64,000 nt of DNA. It comes from Bacteroidales bacterium. Lineage in GTDB: Bacteria > Bacteroidota > Bacteroidia > Bacteroidales > JAADJA01. The DNA lies in NCBI GenBank assembly GCA_021740645.1, contig JAIOZL010000002.1, forward strand, positions 186,001 through 250,000. Direction: 5' to 3'. The notes beneath the pieces were generated by a model. The model was not told the DNA's origin. It worked only from the letters and a program-made list of their open reading frames with translations, and did no database searches. The translations under genes and the position numbers were made by a program. Positions 16,382 to 27,067 of this stretch are shown piece by piece. Numbering within the stretch: the stretch's first letter is position 1; every line of letters begins with the position of its first letter.

Positions 16382-16978
16382 ATGAAATGGATGATAGGTT
16401 GGAAATGGTTTTTTTTGTTTTTAATAACAAGTCTTGCAGCCTGCAATACCGACTACTATCCTAAACCCAATGGATATTTCAGAATAGCCCTTCCTGAAAA
16501 AGAGTATGTGGTATTGGATACAAGTTTCCCATACCAGTTTGAGTATCCCAAATATGCTGTTCTGGAACCGAATAACACAAATCCGGAAGAGAGATACTGG
16601 ATAAATATTGTGTTTGGCCAGTACAAGGGGAAAATCCATTTAAGCTATAAAACTGTGGAAAATAACCTTCCCGATTACGTAGAGGATACTTATAACATGG
16701 TGATGAAACATATTCCCAAGGCTAACGCTATTGAAAGTAAAATTTATGAAAACAAAATTTCCCATGTGTATGGCCTGACTTATGACATTGCGGGTGCTGG
16801 AACGGCTTCACCTTACCAGTTTTATGTTACGGATAGTGTTAAGCATTTTTTACGGGGGGCTTTGTATTTTAATGTAGTGCCCAACAACGATTCACTGAAA
16901 CCTGTAATTGATTTCTTAAAAGAGGATATCAATCATCTGATTGAGACTTTGGAGTGGAAAGATTTGGAAAATGAGTAA
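16382..16978 (+). CDS. gldD: Gliding motility lipoprotein GldD
   Basis: The 198-residue lipoprotein has lipobox SLAAC (Cys21) and the family hallmark YYPKPNGYFRIALPEKEY directly after it. GldD is required for gliding and T9SS-dependent secretion; its biochemical role is unresolved. It follows gldE by 4 bp and is convergent with the T9SS cargo gene 15 bp beyond its stop. The pairing with gldE and the N-terminal signature make the call secure. Confidence 0.92.
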   Translation: MKWMIGWKWFFLFLITSLAACNTDYYPKPNGYFRIALPEKEYVVLDTSFPYQFEYPKYAVLEPNNTNPEERYWINIVFGQYKGKIHLSYKTVENNLPDYVEDTYNMVMKHIPKANAIESKIYENKISHVYGLTYDIAGAGTASPYQFYVTDSVKHFLRGALYFNVVPNNDSLKPVIDFLKEDINHLIETLEWKDLENE

Positions 16979-16993
16979 ATTTGAAATTGTGTT

Positions 16994-18385
16994 CTATTTA
17001 ACTACAAATTTCCCACTGGCTTTTAAAAGCTTGTTTGATTTTAAAGTATAAAAATATACACCACTTTGTAAATCAATATTTTCGAGGTAAAAAATTTCTT
17101 TATTATCACTTTTTTGAAGAACAATTTCTCCTTGATTATTGAAGATGGAAAGATTAAAATTCTGATAGTCTGAATTTGGATATTCAAAAGCTATATGATC
17201 TTTCACTGGATTAGGATAAACCATAACATCAAAACGGGTTGAAGACATTTCGTCGTTCACATTCCCAATGGTATAGGTAGCCTGGGAGCCGAACAAAACA
17301 TCGTATCCGTTTATTTCAGTTTGCCATATATTCACTACTTCATAAAAATAGCCGTACAGCCGTCCCTGGAAAAGCCGTGGGTTTTTATTGAAGTGCAGAT
17401 CTTCAGTTAAATTTTTAAGCTCCCCCGACCACATTTGATCTACGATGTATATATCCCTGTTTGAGCCTGCTTCCCCTGCAAAAGAATAAAGTTCGGGCAG
17501 GTCATCTACGATAATAACCAAATGAAAAGCAGAAGGCTCATAAAAGTTATCTATTTCAGGCCAATCGGGGGTGGTGGGAGAACTCCATCCATTAATATCA
17601 TAATAATACACATTGCCATCGTTTTCCCAGCATACAGTCCAGCCGTCATCCTCAAGGATCCGGGAAATAGATAAATGGATATTATTGCCGGTAGCACATA
17701 TGGTATCCGGCTCTGACCATGGAGCATTTCCATAATCCCTTTCCGAAAAATAAATATGTGATTCGTTATTAACCAGCTTTCTCCAGGCTATATAATCATG
17801 CCGGCACACCGGGTCGAAACAATTTCCGGAATCCAATACCTCAATGTTGGTAAAAAACAAACTGTCGGAATTTAATACAATGTCAGCGACCATAAGATCA
17901 CCGTTTTCAATCCAACACCCAACTGGCGTGTAAAACCCACTGGAGGCATAAAAATATTCAATGTCCGTTTGAGAATAGGTCAACTGGTAAAATTCACCTG
18001 GAACCAATCCATCTTCATCAACTTTTACAGCAAAAAGATTATAATAGTCGAGGGCGTTACTTTCAAAAATGAGGTAATCATTATAAACTATTTGTGGGTT
18101 TCGATAATCTACAAATTCAAACCCTCCGATCAACATTTCTTCTTCACTTTGAGGGTCAGATATTTTTTTCCACCAAATCCAATGGTCACTTCCCTGTGTG
18201 GCTGTTTTTTCATAAAACATAAACAAGCTGCCCATTCCATATTCCGGTATGGCCGTAACTACCGGGTTCGAATTAAAACTATTGGTATCAGTAAAGGCCA
18301 CAGATGCTGACCAATCCTGTATGACTTGTGAATATCCAAAGTTAAAAATGATAAAACTTAATATCAGAAGGACAAAGTTTTTCAT
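16994..18385 (-). CDS. Exported protein with T9SS type A sorting domain
   Basis: The 463-residue protein has a signal peptide (to about residue 19, NFGYSQ), then a beta-rich region with repeated Trp/Asp-containing strands like a beta-propeller (WIWWKKI, YIAWRKL, WTVCWENDG), and a C-terminal T9SS domain of about 75 residues. The domain begins at VYPNPVKDHI and includes LSIFNNQGEIV, SGVYFYTL and a final KFVVK. T9SS clients are exported by Sec, pass the PorKLMN machine, and are released or anchored at the surface. The propeller is inferred from repeat appearance; substrate or partner unknown. Confidence 0.85.
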   Translation of the reverse strand: MKNFVLLILSFIIFNFGYSQVIQDWSASVAFTDTNSFNSNPVVTAIPEYGMGSLFMFYEKTATQGSDHWIWWKKISDPQSEEEMLIGGFEFVDYRNPQIVYNDYLIFESNALDYYNLFAVKVDEDGLVPGEFYQLTYSQTDIEYFYASSGFYTPVGCWIENGDLMVADIVLNSDSLFFTNIEVLDSGNCFDPVCRHDYIAWRKLVNNESHIYFSERDYGNAPWSEPDTICATGNNIHLSISRILEDDGWTVCWENDGNVYYYDINGWSSPTTPDWPEIDNFYEPSAFHLVIIVDDLPELYSFAGEAGSNRDIYIVDQMWSGELKNLTEDLHFNKNPRLFQGRLYGYFYEVVNIWQTEINGYDVLFGSQATYTIGNVNDEMSSTRFDVMVYPNPVKDHIAFEYPNSDYQNFNLSIFNNQGEIVLQKSDNKEIFYLENIDLQSGVYFYTLKSNKLLKASGKFVVK

Positions 18386-18457
18386 GGCATCAGGTTTTTA
18401 TATTGAAACCTAAAAATACAAATTTTAAGGATAGAATGAAACGCTTGAAGGGAATTT

Positions 18458-19279
18458 TTATTCGTTCAATTCAACCAGGGAAGTAAAGGGGTTGGCAAGC
18501 CCACTGTATTCCATTAATTCGGCTTTCAGGTTGCCAACAATAATGGCTGATTTTGCCAGGATAGGAACGTGGTTTTTATCATCGGTTACCCAAAGCGTCA
18601 TGGGATATTTATCAGAAAATACTTCACCCGTAGCCATGCCGGGTTTAAATCTCAAACACTTAAACGTTCCTAATTTAATTTTGATTATTTCCCTGCCTTC
18701 AAAAATAATAGCCGAGGTATATACCGAGTCATCCAGAAAAAAATCGATAGGGATCACATCTCCTTCCTTAAGGGTATCCGAGCTGAAAGTCCGAGTATAA
18801 TAAATCGCTGAAATAAAATCCTGTAAGTAAGCGGGAGCAACTAAAGTATCTTTCCGGCTCATCACAACATTTTCTGCCTGGTTAAAACGGTACTCATCGT
18901 CTTTTCTATATCCCCCCTCGCGAGTCCTCCGCTCGAAATAATGGGGTGCAAGGAACTGTTTGTCCATATAGGAGTCGAAATTATCCTGCACTTTAAAAAA
19001 CCAGTTAAACATTCCTTTAGAATAGCCCTCGGTATCAATATGATAAACAGACCTTCCATGAAAAGTCTTTTTTGTATCCTTCACTTCTGCTACACCATGC
19101 CCGGCGGTAATACCTACTAACCACGAGTCATAAAAAAACCGCCATTGTAAACGTTCGCCCACTTTAAAAGCTTCATTTTTAACCGTACGGAATTCTTCCT
19201 GTCCCATCACCCGAAAAACAAGCGAAGTAAGCAGGAAAAAAAGAATAAAAATTACAGGTTTTTTAAAATCAAAACTCAT
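18458..19279 (-). CDS. DUF3108 family exported protein
   Basis: The 273-residue protein has an N-terminal signal or anchor (residues 8-26, then GQEEFRTVKNEAFKVGERL). The body matches the DUF3108 pattern: GERLQWRFFYDSWLVGITAGHG, a VYHIDTEGYSKG strand, and a late WVTDDKNHVPI segment. DUF3108 proteins are beta-rich periplasmic proteins without an agreed function. It lies 49 bp downstream of leuS on the same strand and may be read through from it. Confidence 0.8.
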   Translation of the reverse strand: MSFDFKKPVIFILFFLLTSLVFRVMGQEEFRTVKNEAFKVGERLQWRFFYDSWLVGITAGHGVAEVKDTKKTFHGRSVYHIDTEGYSKGMFNWFFKVQDNFDSYMDKQFLAPHYFERRTREGGYRKDDEYRFNQAENVVMSRKDTLVAPAYLQDFISAIYYTRTFSSDTLKEGDVIPIDFFLDDSVYTSAIIFEGREIIKIKLGTFKCLRFKPGMATGEVFSDKYPMTLWVTDDKNHVPILAKSAIIVGNLKAELMEYSGLANPFTSLVELNE

Positions 19280-19328
19280 CGTTCATTTTTAATAGATAAA
19301 CCTAAGATTATACCAATGTGAAAGCTAA

Positions 19329-22115
19329 CTATGAAACAACTATGTTTATTATTTTATTCGGAACAACAATTACTTTCCTAATCTGCACTCCTTCCGTCCA
19401 TCGTTGGGCTTTTTCATGTGCAAGGGCTGCTTGTTCTACTTCTTCTTTTGTAGCATTAACAGGCATCTCCAGTTTAAATCTCATTTTGCCGTTAAATGAA
19501 ACGGGATATTCAAAAATGTTTTCTTTTACATAATCTTCCACAAACTCAGGGAAACGGGTCATTGTAATGCTTTCCTTATGACCAAGCTTTTCCCATAATT
19601 CTTCGGCTACATGGGGAGCATAAGAAGAAAGCAGGATGACCAAAGGTTCGAGGATTTGCTTTTTATGGCATTTCAAATCGGAAAGTTCGTTTACGCAAAT
19701 CATATATTGACTTACTGTTGTGTTGAATGAGAAACGTTCAATATCATCTTTAACCTTCTTGATGGTTTGATGCAATACTTTTAACTCTTTGTCATTTGGC
19801 TCAACTTCATTGACGATAAATTTCCCATTTTCATCAAAAAATAAACGCCAAAGCTTTTTCATAAAACGGTAAACTCCTTCAATACCATTGGTGTCCCAGG
19901 GTTTATGATTTTCCAGAGGGCCCAGAAACATCTCGTACAGGCGGAAGGTATCAGCCCCGTAATGATCGATCAACTCATCGGGATTTACCACATTATGTTT
20001 TGATTTGGACATTTTCTCCACTTCCCAGCCACAAACGTATTTCCCATCTTCTAAAATAAATTCAGCCTTTTCAAACTCAGGCCGCCAGGCTTGTAATGCT
20101 TCCAGGTTCAGGATATCATTATCAACCAGGCTTACATCCACATGCAATCGGGTAGTTTTATATTCTTTCCGGAGGTTATAGGAAACGTATTTATCCGTAC
20201 CATCAATACGGTAAACAAAATTGCTCCTGCCTTGAATTTTTCCCTGGTTAATCAATTTTTTGAAAGGCTCTTCTTCACAAACCAATCCCAGGTCATAAAG
20301 GAATAAATTCCAGAAACGTGAATAAATCAGGTGGCCGGTGGCATGTTCATCTCCGCCAAGGTAAAGATCAATATCACGCCAATACTCATTAGCTTCTTTT
20401 GAAAAATAAGCATTCTCATTCCAGGGATCCATATACCTTAAATAATATCCACTAGAACCTGCAAATCCAGGCATTGTATTCGTTTCGAGCGGATAACCTT
20501 CTTTGGTGTGCCAGTTTTTGGCCCTGGCCAGGGGAGGATCACCTGTTTCAGTAGGTAGGTACTTGTCTACCTCCGGCAATTCCAATGGCAGTTCCGATTC
20601 ATCTAAAGGATAAGGCATTCCATCTTTGTAATAAATAGGGAATGGTTCCCCCCAATAGCGTTGCCGGCTGAATATAGCATCCCTCAGTTTAAAGTTAACT
20701 CTGCCAAATCCAATGTTTTTATCTTCCAGGAATTTTATTGTGGTTTGAATGGCCTCTTTTACATCCAGACCATTGATCATCCCTGAGTTGATCATTTTCC
20801 CTTCTTTCGAATCGTATGATTCCTCCCAGTTTGCGGGGTCAGTAGGATCCTCACCTTCTTTCACCACAACCTGGATAATAGGAATATTAAAATGTTTGGC
20901 AAAGGCAAAGTCGCGGCTGTCGTGGGCAGGTACTGCCATGATTGCGCCGGTACCATATCCAGCCAACACATAATCAGCGATCCAAATGGGTATTTCCTGG
21001 CCGTTAACCGGGTTAATTCCATATGCTCCTGTAAACTGCCCGGAAATTGATTTTACTTCCGACATCCGTTCAACTTCCGTACGGTTTTTAGCCCACTTAA
21101 CATATTGTTCTACATCCTCTTTATACTCTGGAGTAGTGATCTTTTCAACGATTTCATGCTCTGGTGCGAGCACCATGAAGGTCGCCCCCCATAAGGTATC
21201 TGGCCTTGTTGTAAAAACTTCCAGTTTATCTTCAAATCCTTTTACCTCAAAAAATACGGCACCCCCTTCACTGCGGCCGATCCAATATCGTTGCATTTCT
21301 TTAAGGGAATCAAACCAATCGAGTTTATCCAGGCCGTCAAGCAGGCGCTGGGCATAAGCTGTAATTCTTAACGACCATTGCTTCATCAACTTCCGCTCGA
21401 CAGGATGGCCGCCCCGTTCACTTAATCCATTTATCACTTCATCATTGGCTAACACGGTTCCCAGGGCAGGACACCAGTTTACCCAGGTATCAGCCAGATA
21501 AGCCAGTCGATAATGCATTAAGGTTTCTTGTTGTTTAACTTCGGAAAATGATTTCCAGTCATTAGAAGAAAAAATCCCAACTTCACTGCTTGCTGCATTT
21601 ATCTCCTTGTTTCCATTGACTTCAAAATGACGGATCAGATCATCAATGGATTCTGCTTTTTGTGTTTTGTTATTATACCAATGTTTAAAAAGCTGAATGA
21701 AGGTCCATTGTGTCCATTTATAATAGTTGGGGTCGGAAGTTCTTACTTCCCGGTTCCAGTCAAATGAAAAGCCGATTTTATCCAGCTGCTCACGGTAACG
21801 TTTGATATTTTTTTCAGTGGTGACGGCCGGGTGGGTGCCTGTTTGTATGGCATATTGTTCGGCAGGTAAACCATAGGCATCATATCCCATTGGGTGCAGG
21901 ACATTAAACCCCTGGAGTTTTTTATATCTTGAAAATATATCAGAGGCGATATAACCTAATGGATGTCCCACATGAAGCCCGGCACCTGAAGGGTAAGGGA
22001 ACATATCCAACACATAATATTTAGGTTTGCGTCTATCAATATCAACTTGATAGGTTTTATTTTTTGACCAGTAATCCTGCCACTTTTTCTCTATTTTCCG
22101 GTGATTATATTCCAT
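19329..22115 (-). CDS. leuS: Leucyl-tRNA synthetase
   Basis: The 928-residue class Ia synthetase charges tRNA-Leu and edits misactivated amino acids. HIGH is [13 protein letters not shown] is [14 protein letters not shown], and the CP1 editing domain (about 240-450) has the Thr-rich [10 protein letters not shown] and the [15 protein letters not shown] segment. The catalytic [10 protein letters not shown] and the anticodon-binding C-terminal region are present. It is longer than the ~860 residues of E. coli LeuRS, mostly through an N-terminal-half insertion around 170-200, common in Bacteroidota. Confidence 0.97.
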   Translation of the reverse strand: MEYNHRKIEKKWQDYWSKNKTYQVDIDRRKPKYYVLDMFPYPSGAGLHVGHPLGYIASDIFSRYKKLQGFNVLHPMGYDAYGLPAEQYAIQTGTHPAVTTEKNIKRYREQLDKIGFSFDWNREVRTSDPNYYKWTQWTFIQLFKHWYNNKTQKAESIDDLIRHFEVNGNKEINAASSEVGIFSSNDWKSFSEVKQQETLMHYRLAYLADTWVNWCPALGTVLANDEVINGLSERGGHPVERKLMKQWSLRITAYAQRLLDGLDKLDWFDSLKEMQRYWIGRSEGGAVFFEVKGFEDKLEVFTTRPDTLWGATFMVLAPEHEIVEKITTPEYKEDVEQYVKWAKNRTEVERMSEVKSISGQFTGAYGINPVNGQEIPIWIADYVLAGYGTGAIMAVPAHDSRDFAFAKHFNIPIIQVVVKEGEDPTDPANWEESYDSKEGKMINSGMINGLDVKEAIQTTIKFLEDKNIGFGRVNFKLRDAIFSRQRYWGEPFPIYYKDGMPYPLDESELPLELPEVDKYLPTETGDPPLARAKNWHTKEGYPLETNTMPGFAGSSGYYLRYMDPWNENAYFSKEANEYWRDIDLYLGGDEHATGHLIYSRFWNLFLYDLGLVCEEEPFKKLINQGKIQGRSNFVYRIDGTDKYVSYNLRKEYKTTRLHVDVSLVDNDILNLEALQAWRPEFEKAEFILEDGKYVCGWEVEKMSKSKHNVVNPDELIDHYGADTFRLYEMFLGPLENHKPWDTNGIEGVYRFMKKLWRLFFDENGKFIVNEVEPNDKELKVLHQTIKKVKDDIERFSFNTTVSQYMICVNELSDLKCHKKQILEPLVILLSSYAPHVAEELWEKLGHKESITMTRFPEFVEDYVKENIFEYPVSFNGKMRFKLEMPVNATKEEVEQAALAHEKAQRWTEGVQIRKVIVVPNKIINIVVS

Positions 22116-22197
22116 CTTGCGCTAAAGTCGTTTTGTAATTTGAAACTTGCGAAATTATAAAAAATTATCCTTCTTAAATCAGGAACTTTGGAGGGGG

Positions 22198-24252
22198 TTA
22201 AAGCTTCTTATCGGGTTTTATCTTTATGGTTAAATCATCAAAGTAAATGGTATCATTTCCCCGGTTCCATATATATATACTTAACATTTGGCCTTTTGGT
22301 AAAACAGGTGCTTCAAACGTCAATTTTAGTTTTTGCCAACCTGATTTTTCTGTGGTAACGGGGTCGTTAGTTGCTAAATAAAATGCATTTGATTGGTCAG
22401 AGGAAACAACAAGGAATCCATCAGCATGGCCAGGATACCGCCAAACATGGCATTCTATTTTCTGTCCGGGTATTATATCCCCCAATTCATACTTTATGGC
22501 AAAATGCTGTGAAGAGTCAAGTTTTACAGCATAAACTCCACTATGTGCCTGCTCATTTGTTTGCGTTGAAGCCGAAGAAAACTGTTGGGTGCCATTCTGA
22601 TAATTCAACTGATCAAAACTTTTTGATTCAGCATCGCAAGTGATTATTGAAGAATGCTTCAATGCCTCGGTTTTTATGTCTCCTTCCAGCCGGGCTGTGT
22701 CAAGCACATACAATGCCTGGAATTTTCCTTCAAATACTGGCCTAAACTTTAAGCCCAGAGAGTTTGCAAAGGTGTGGTCGTTTGTTGACAAAGGCCGGCC
22801 TTTTATATAAATGTGGTATCCAAATTCCTTAATAATATCAATAGGTTTGATGGGTTTTTCCCAAAGGTCGACAGTGTTGTAAAAGGTATTTAAAAAATAG
22901 GCATGAGGATAAACCTTTAAAAGAAGGTCATAGTTATTAAGTTTAGAATATCCGTTACCAAATTTTAGAGCTGATTGTTTATTAAAAGAATTTGGATAAT
23001 AGATTATTTCGGTATAATCAGCAAAAGAACATTTTATTAATTCCTCCACTTTATAACTCTCCAGATTGGTACAGACATAACCCTTATATTTCTTTTGTAA
23101 ATCAGGAATAGTATTAGAAAAAGAAACCCCCAGTCCAATAATCAGGATTATAGATGTCAATATCTGACGGAGAAAACTCACTTTAAAAAGCTTCTGTACC
23201 TCAAGGATAAAAATTATATAAAATAATCCAGAGAGAGCAAGCAATGGCATCAAATAGTGGTTGGCATGGTAATGTTTAGCAACAATTAAGATCCCTGATA
23301 TCCCGGATACTCCGAGTGATATCAAAAATGTCAAATCCACTTTGTTTTTAGTTTTGCCTGAGAATAATAACCTGGCAATTATTAAAATTATAATCAATCC
23401 GATTCCAATTATAAGGGGGATATTATTACTTAAGATCTGACCAATGTTTGATAGATAGTATCCAATTTCTGGGAAGCCCTTGTCCCCTTGCCCATAAATT
23501 CCTTTTCGGGTGATTAAAGCTGTAAACCAGTGAAACATCCTGGGGTATTCATTGTGGGCAGGTGAAGTGCATAAAAAGAAAGCGGCCACGGAAACCAAAA
23601 AATATATCACTTTGGTTTTAAATCCCTTTAATAAAAAAAGAGGTATAAAAAACAAAGGTAAAAAACTTGCTTTTGTGGCAAGCCCAATACCAGAGACCAT
23701 TCCAAACCAAAATGGATATCGTATTCTTGACTTATTTCCCTCGTAATAATAAACCAATAATACGGCCGCAAGCGCCAATGTTATCATTACCAGAACTGGC
23801 TCAGGCGATACTTTCGTAAACGAATGTTCCAGCAAGTTTAAAGATAGTAAGGGCAACATTTGCAATACCATTGCCAACCCAACGGATTTTGTTAAGGAAA
23901 AGATGACCCATGCCGATAAAAACAGCAGCATGGAAATTATCAGGATAAAAATCATTCTTGACATCTCTACGTATTTATCCGGGTTACGGACCAACGCTAT
24001 CTCAAGTGGTTCGGTTTCAGTGGGATCAAAATGGTGATGTACGGCAATTATAACGGCAATTAATTCCATAACCGGAGTGCCCGGATTATCCACATGGCCG
24101 ACATCCTTCCCCCGGCAGATACTGAGCCCATTCATTAAATAAATGTAATCAGGGTCATTGGCAAAATTTGACCTTTGAAAGGATAGCCCGGAAATTGCAA
24201 ATATAGTGGGCAATACCAGTAGCAGTAACATTGCCATTACCTGCTTTTTCAT
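22198..24252 (-). CDS. GT-C-like polytopic membrane protein with C-terminal jelly-roll domain
   Basis: A 684-residue protein. About ten transmembrane helices span residues 5-370. After the first helix comes an Asp-rich loop (FANDPDYIYL) where GT-C glycosyltransferases keep a catalytic Asp, and ICRGKDVGHVDNPGTP follows. The soluble C-terminal part ends in a beta-sandwich (about 545-680: HFAIKYELGD, ECHVWRYPG, GWQKLKLTFEAP, YFDDLTIKI) like carbohydrate-binding jelly rolls. GT-C enzymes use lipid-linked sugars, so surface glycosylation is a reasonable inference (T9SS cargo is often glycosylated). No specific family name recognised. Confidence 0.65.
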   Translation of the reverse strand: MKKQVMAMLLLLVLPTIFAISGLSFQRSNFANDPDYIYLMNGLSICRGKDVGHVDNPGTPVMELIAVIIAVHHHFDPTETEPLEIALVRNPDKYVEMSRMIFILIISMLLFLSAWVIFSLTKSVGLAMVLQMLPLLSLNLLEHSFTKVSPEPVLVMITLALAAVLLVYYYEGNKSRIRYPFWFGMVSGIGLATKASFLPLFFIPLFLLKGFKTKVIYFLVSVAAFFLCTSPAHNEYPRMFHWFTALITRKGIYGQGDKGFPEIGYYLSNIGQILSNNIPLIIGIGLIIILIIARLLFSGKTKNKVDLTFLISLGVSGISGILIVAKHYHANHYLMPLLALSGLFYIIFILEVQKLFKVSFLRQILTSIILIIGLGVSFSNTIPDLQKKYKGYVCTNLESYKVEELIKCSFADYTEIIYYPNSFNKQSALKFGNGYSKLNNYDLLLKVYPHAYFLNTFYNTVDLWEKPIKPIDIIKEFGYHIYIKGRPLSTNDHTFANSLGLKFRPVFEGKFQALYVLDTARLEGDIKTEALKHSSIITCDAESKSFDQLNYQNGTQQFSSASTQTNEQAHSGVYAVKLDSSQHFAIKYELGDIIPGQKIECHVWRYPGHADGFLVVSSDQSNAFYLATNDPVTTEKSGWQKLKLTFEAPVLPKGQMLSIYIWNRGNDTIYFDDLTIKIKPDKKL

Positions 24253-24372
24253 AAACTTCAGGAATTATTATTGTTTTAGCGAAAGTAATAAGATTCAATG
24301 AATCGGTAGTTTGATTTGTGAAAAATGGTATTTCACTTTTTACCTGTCATTTGATTAACTAATGATAGAAAA

Positions 24373-25899
24373 CTATTTTTTTGATTTTAGTCTATCCGAA
24401 ATAATTGAAGCGATTTTATCGATACTTACCCTTTCCTGTGTCATTGAATCCCGCTCCCTTATGGTAACCGTATTATCTTCTGTGGTTTGATGATCAACCG
24501 TAATACAATAAGGTGTTCCAATTGCATCCTGTCTTCTGTAACGTTTCCCGATGGAATCTTTTTCTTCATAAAAACACATATAATCCTGTTTCAGGGTATC
24601 AAAGATTTCCATAGCCTTTTCCGGCAAACCATCCTTTTTTACTAAAGGCAAAACTGCAGCTTTTACCGGGGATAAAAATGGAGGGATTTTCATTACTACC
24701 CGTTCCGAACCGTCTTCAAGCTTCTCTTCGGTATAGGCAAAGGTCAAAACTGCTAAGAAGGTACGATCAACACCAATAGAAGTCTCTACTACGTAAGGTA
24801 CATAACTTTCGTTGAGTTCAGGATCAAAATATTGTATTTTTTTACCCGAGAACTCCTGGTGTGACTTTAGGTCAAAGTCGGTTCTTGAATGAATCCCTTC
24901 TAATTCTTTAAATCCCATAGGGAAATTAAATTCGATGTCAAAAGCTGCATTGGCATAATGGGCAAGTTTTTCATGCTCATGGAAACGGTATTCCGAGCTG
25001 GGTATTCCCATATCTTCATGCCATTTCATTCGTTGTTCTTTCCAGTATTCAAACCATTTAAGTTCTTCACCCGGCCTCACAAAAAACTGCATTTCCATCT
25101 GTTCAAATTCACGCATCCTGAAAATAAACTGTCGGGCTACGATTTCATTTCTGAAGGCTTTTCCGATTTGGGCAATCCCAAATGGAATTTTCATCCGGCC
25201 GGTTTTTTGGATATTCAGGTAGTTGACAAATATTCCCTGGGCTGTTTCAGGCCGAAGATATATTTTGCTTGCCCCTTCACTAAGTGAACCCATTTCTGTT
25301 GAAAACATTAAATTGAACTGCCGTACATCCGTCCAGTTTCGTGAACCTGAAACCGGGCAGGCAATTTCGAGGTCCTCAATCAGCTTTTTAATATCATCAA
25401 GACGTTCTTCTTCCATGGCGGAATAGAGCCTTTTTTTTATATCTTCAATTTTCTCCTGGTTTTGAACTACCCTTGGATTAGTTTCCCTAAACTGTTTTTC
25501 ATCAAAAGCTTCTCCAAAGCGTTTAGCGGCTTTATCCACTTCTTTCTGGATCTTGCTTTCAATTTTTGATATATGATCCTCCACCAGAACGTCAGCACGG
25601 TATCGTTTTTTGGAGTCTTTGTTATCGATCATAGGGTCGTTGAACGCATCCACATGACCTGATGCCTTCCAGGTAGTGGGGTGCATAAAAATGGCGGCAT
25701 CCAGCCCAACTATGTTTTCATGGTTCTGAACCATTGACTTCCACCAATAGGCTTTGATGTTGTTCTTTAATTCAACTCCATACTGGCCGTAATCGTATGC
25801 TGCTGCCAGTCCATCATATATTTCACTTGATTGAAAAACAAAGCCATATTCTTTGGAATGGGCTATGATCTTTTTTAATTTATCCTCGTTGTTTACCAT
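24373..25899 (-). CDS. glyS: Glycyl-tRNA synthetase (alpha2, single-chain type)
   Basis: The 508-residue class IIa synthetase is the homodimeric kind found in Bacteroidota, Firmicutes relatives, archaea and eukaryotes rather than the glyQ/glyS tetramer. Motif 2 is the FRNEIVARQFIFRMREFEQMEMQ region, motif 3 is SIGVDRTFLAVL, and the C-terminal anticodon-binding domain begins at PFLSPVKAAVLPL. A -7 box ends 4 nt before the ATG, so the mRNA is probably leaderless or nearly so. Upstream of the GT-C-like gene on the same strand. Confidence 0.95.
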   Translation of the reverse strand: MVNNEDKLKKIIAHSKEYGFVFQSSEIYDGLAAAYDYGQYGVELKNNIKAYWWKSMVQNHENIVGLDAAIFMHPTTWKASGHVDAFNDPMIDNKDSKKRYRADVLVEDHISKIESKIQKEVDKAAKRFGEAFDEKQFRETNPRVVQNQEKIEDIKKRLYSAMEEERLDDIKKLIEDLEIACPVSGSRNWTDVRQFNLMFSTEMGSLSEGASKIYLRPETAQGIFVNYLNIQKTGRMKIPFGIAQIGKAFRNEIVARQFIFRMREFEQMEMQFFVRPGEELKWFEYWKEQRMKWHEDMGIPSSEYRFHEHEKLAHYANAAFDIEFNFPMGFKELEGIHSRTDFDLKSHQEFSGKKIQYFDPELNESYVPYVVETSIGVDRTFLAVLTFAYTEEKLEDGSERVVMKIPPFLSPVKAAVLPLVKKDGLPEKAMEIFDTLKQDYMCFYEEKDSIGKRYRRQDAIGTPYCITVDHQTTEDNTVTIRERDSMTQERVSIDKIASIISDRLKSKK

Positions 25900-25903
25900 G
25901 CTG

Positions 25904-25911
25904 CAAAAGTA
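25904..25911 (-). promoter_or_regulatory. -7 box (TActTTTG) 4 nt before the glyS ATG
   Basis: Minus-strand TACTTTTG ends four nucleotides before the start codon; suggests a near-leaderless transcript, or a slightly different true start. Confidence 0.5.
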
Positions 25912-25998
25912 AATTTTTTTAAAAATGACATGTAGTCATTATTAACTTTTATTAATTGATTATAAAGAATAAGAATTTATGATGAAAGCGATAAAAAA

Positions 25999-26793
25999 TT
26001 AGGGCAAACTGTTAATAATATTGGAATACCCCGCTTCATACCAATTGCCTTCTTTGCCACCCAGGCTGGTCCACCATGCATTGATCTCCTCTACCCGGTT
26101 ATCCGGAGATGGATGAGTACTCAGAAACTCAGGAACCGGTGCTTGCCCGATCTTTTCAAAAAATCCTGCCACACCCCTGGCGTCATATGATGATCCGTAC
26201 AAATATTTCACACTGTATTCATCTGCCTCGTATTCCGCATCCCGGCTGAAAGCAAGAGTAGCTACACCGGCAGCCAAACTTGCGGCTATTTCTGCAAGTT
26301 GGTTAGGGTTGTTTCCCAATACAATACTTAAAAGGAGTTGTAATCCGTAGGCTTTAGTTAACTGATCAGTAGAATGCCTGCGATCAGCATGCGCCATTTC
26401 ATGACCCATAACGCCGGCGAGTTGAGCTTCGTTGTCAAGGTATTTCATTATTCCGGTATATACACAAATATACCCGCCAGGGGCACAAAATGCATTCAGT
26501 ACTGAATCATTTTGTATAATATCGATATGCCAGTCAAAACGGTCAGCATATTTTAGTTCACCGTAATTTAATATAGAATCACGAATACGGTTTAAATGGT
26601 AATATGCTTCAGGATAGGCATTTTCATTTAAAAGAGGATATGTAGATGGATTATTTTCAATCTCAGCTTTTAACTGGTTACCTAATTCTATATCATCATT
26701 TATACTAAATATATTAATTGTTGTGTCATCATTTTTCTTGGAACATGCACTCAATGCAATTATTATAAGGAGGGCAAAACTGAGTTTTTTCAT
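25999..26793 (-). CDS. M48-family metalloprotease lipoprotein
   Basis: The product is 264 residues from ATG 26793 (MKKLSFALL); the frame is open further upstream but only this start gives a proper lipobox, IALSAC (Cys17). The zinc motif HEMAH and the third ligand region (EYEADEYSVKYL) are intact, as in BepA/LoiP-type periplasmic peptidases that clear misfolded outer-membrane proteins. The mature protein is short and lacks TPR repeats. It begins 25 bp after the zinc-ribbon gene, so the two may be co-transcribed. Confidence 0.88.
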   Translation of the reverse strand: MKKLSFALLIIIALSACSKKNDDTTINIFSINDDIELGNQLKAEIENNPSTYPLLNENAYPEAYYHLNRIRDSILNYGELKYADRFDWHIDIIQNDSVLNAFCAPGGYICVYTGIMKYLDNEAQLAGVMGHEMAHADRRHSTDQLTKAYGLQLLLSIVLGNNPNQLAEIAASLAAGVATLAFSRDAEYEADEYSVKYLYGSSYDARGVAGFFEKIGQAPVPEFLSTHPSPDNRVEEINAWWTSLGGKEGNWYEAGYSNIINSLP

Positions 26794-26818
26794 AAAACCT
26801 ATTTTTAAAAAAGTACTT

Positions 26819-27028
26819 TTAGTTAGTAAAGAAATCAAGAATATTACCAAGCTGATTGCTGGGAGCAGCAAAAAATTCTGTGAAGCTGCATTTCGTGCAG
26901 GTCACAGTTGTAAACTTCCGGTTTTGAATATTAAATAATTTAGTTATAAAGCTGCCTGTAGCCCGCATTTCACCTGTTTCGAACTGTTGGTTTCCGCATT
27001 TTGGGCATTTGTATTTTAAATGTTGCAT
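26819..27028 (-). CDS. Small zinc-ribbon protein (DUF2082-like)
   Basis: The 69-residue product has two CxxC knuckles (KCPKCG near residue 9 and TCTKCS near 45) around a glycine/phenylalanine-containing middle (SFITKLFNIQNRKF). The layout fits the DUF2082 group of predicted nucleic-acid-binding Zn ribbons. It sits upstream of the M48 lipoprotein on the same strand, 25 bp away. No function is known for the family. Confidence 0.75.
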   Translation of the reverse strand: MQHLKYKCPKCGNQQFETGEMRATGSFITKLFNIQNRKFTTVTCTKCSFTEFFAAPSNQLGNILDFFTN

Positions 27029-27067
27029 CGCTTATATTTTTTGGTTAGGCGGTAAAATTACAAAATT

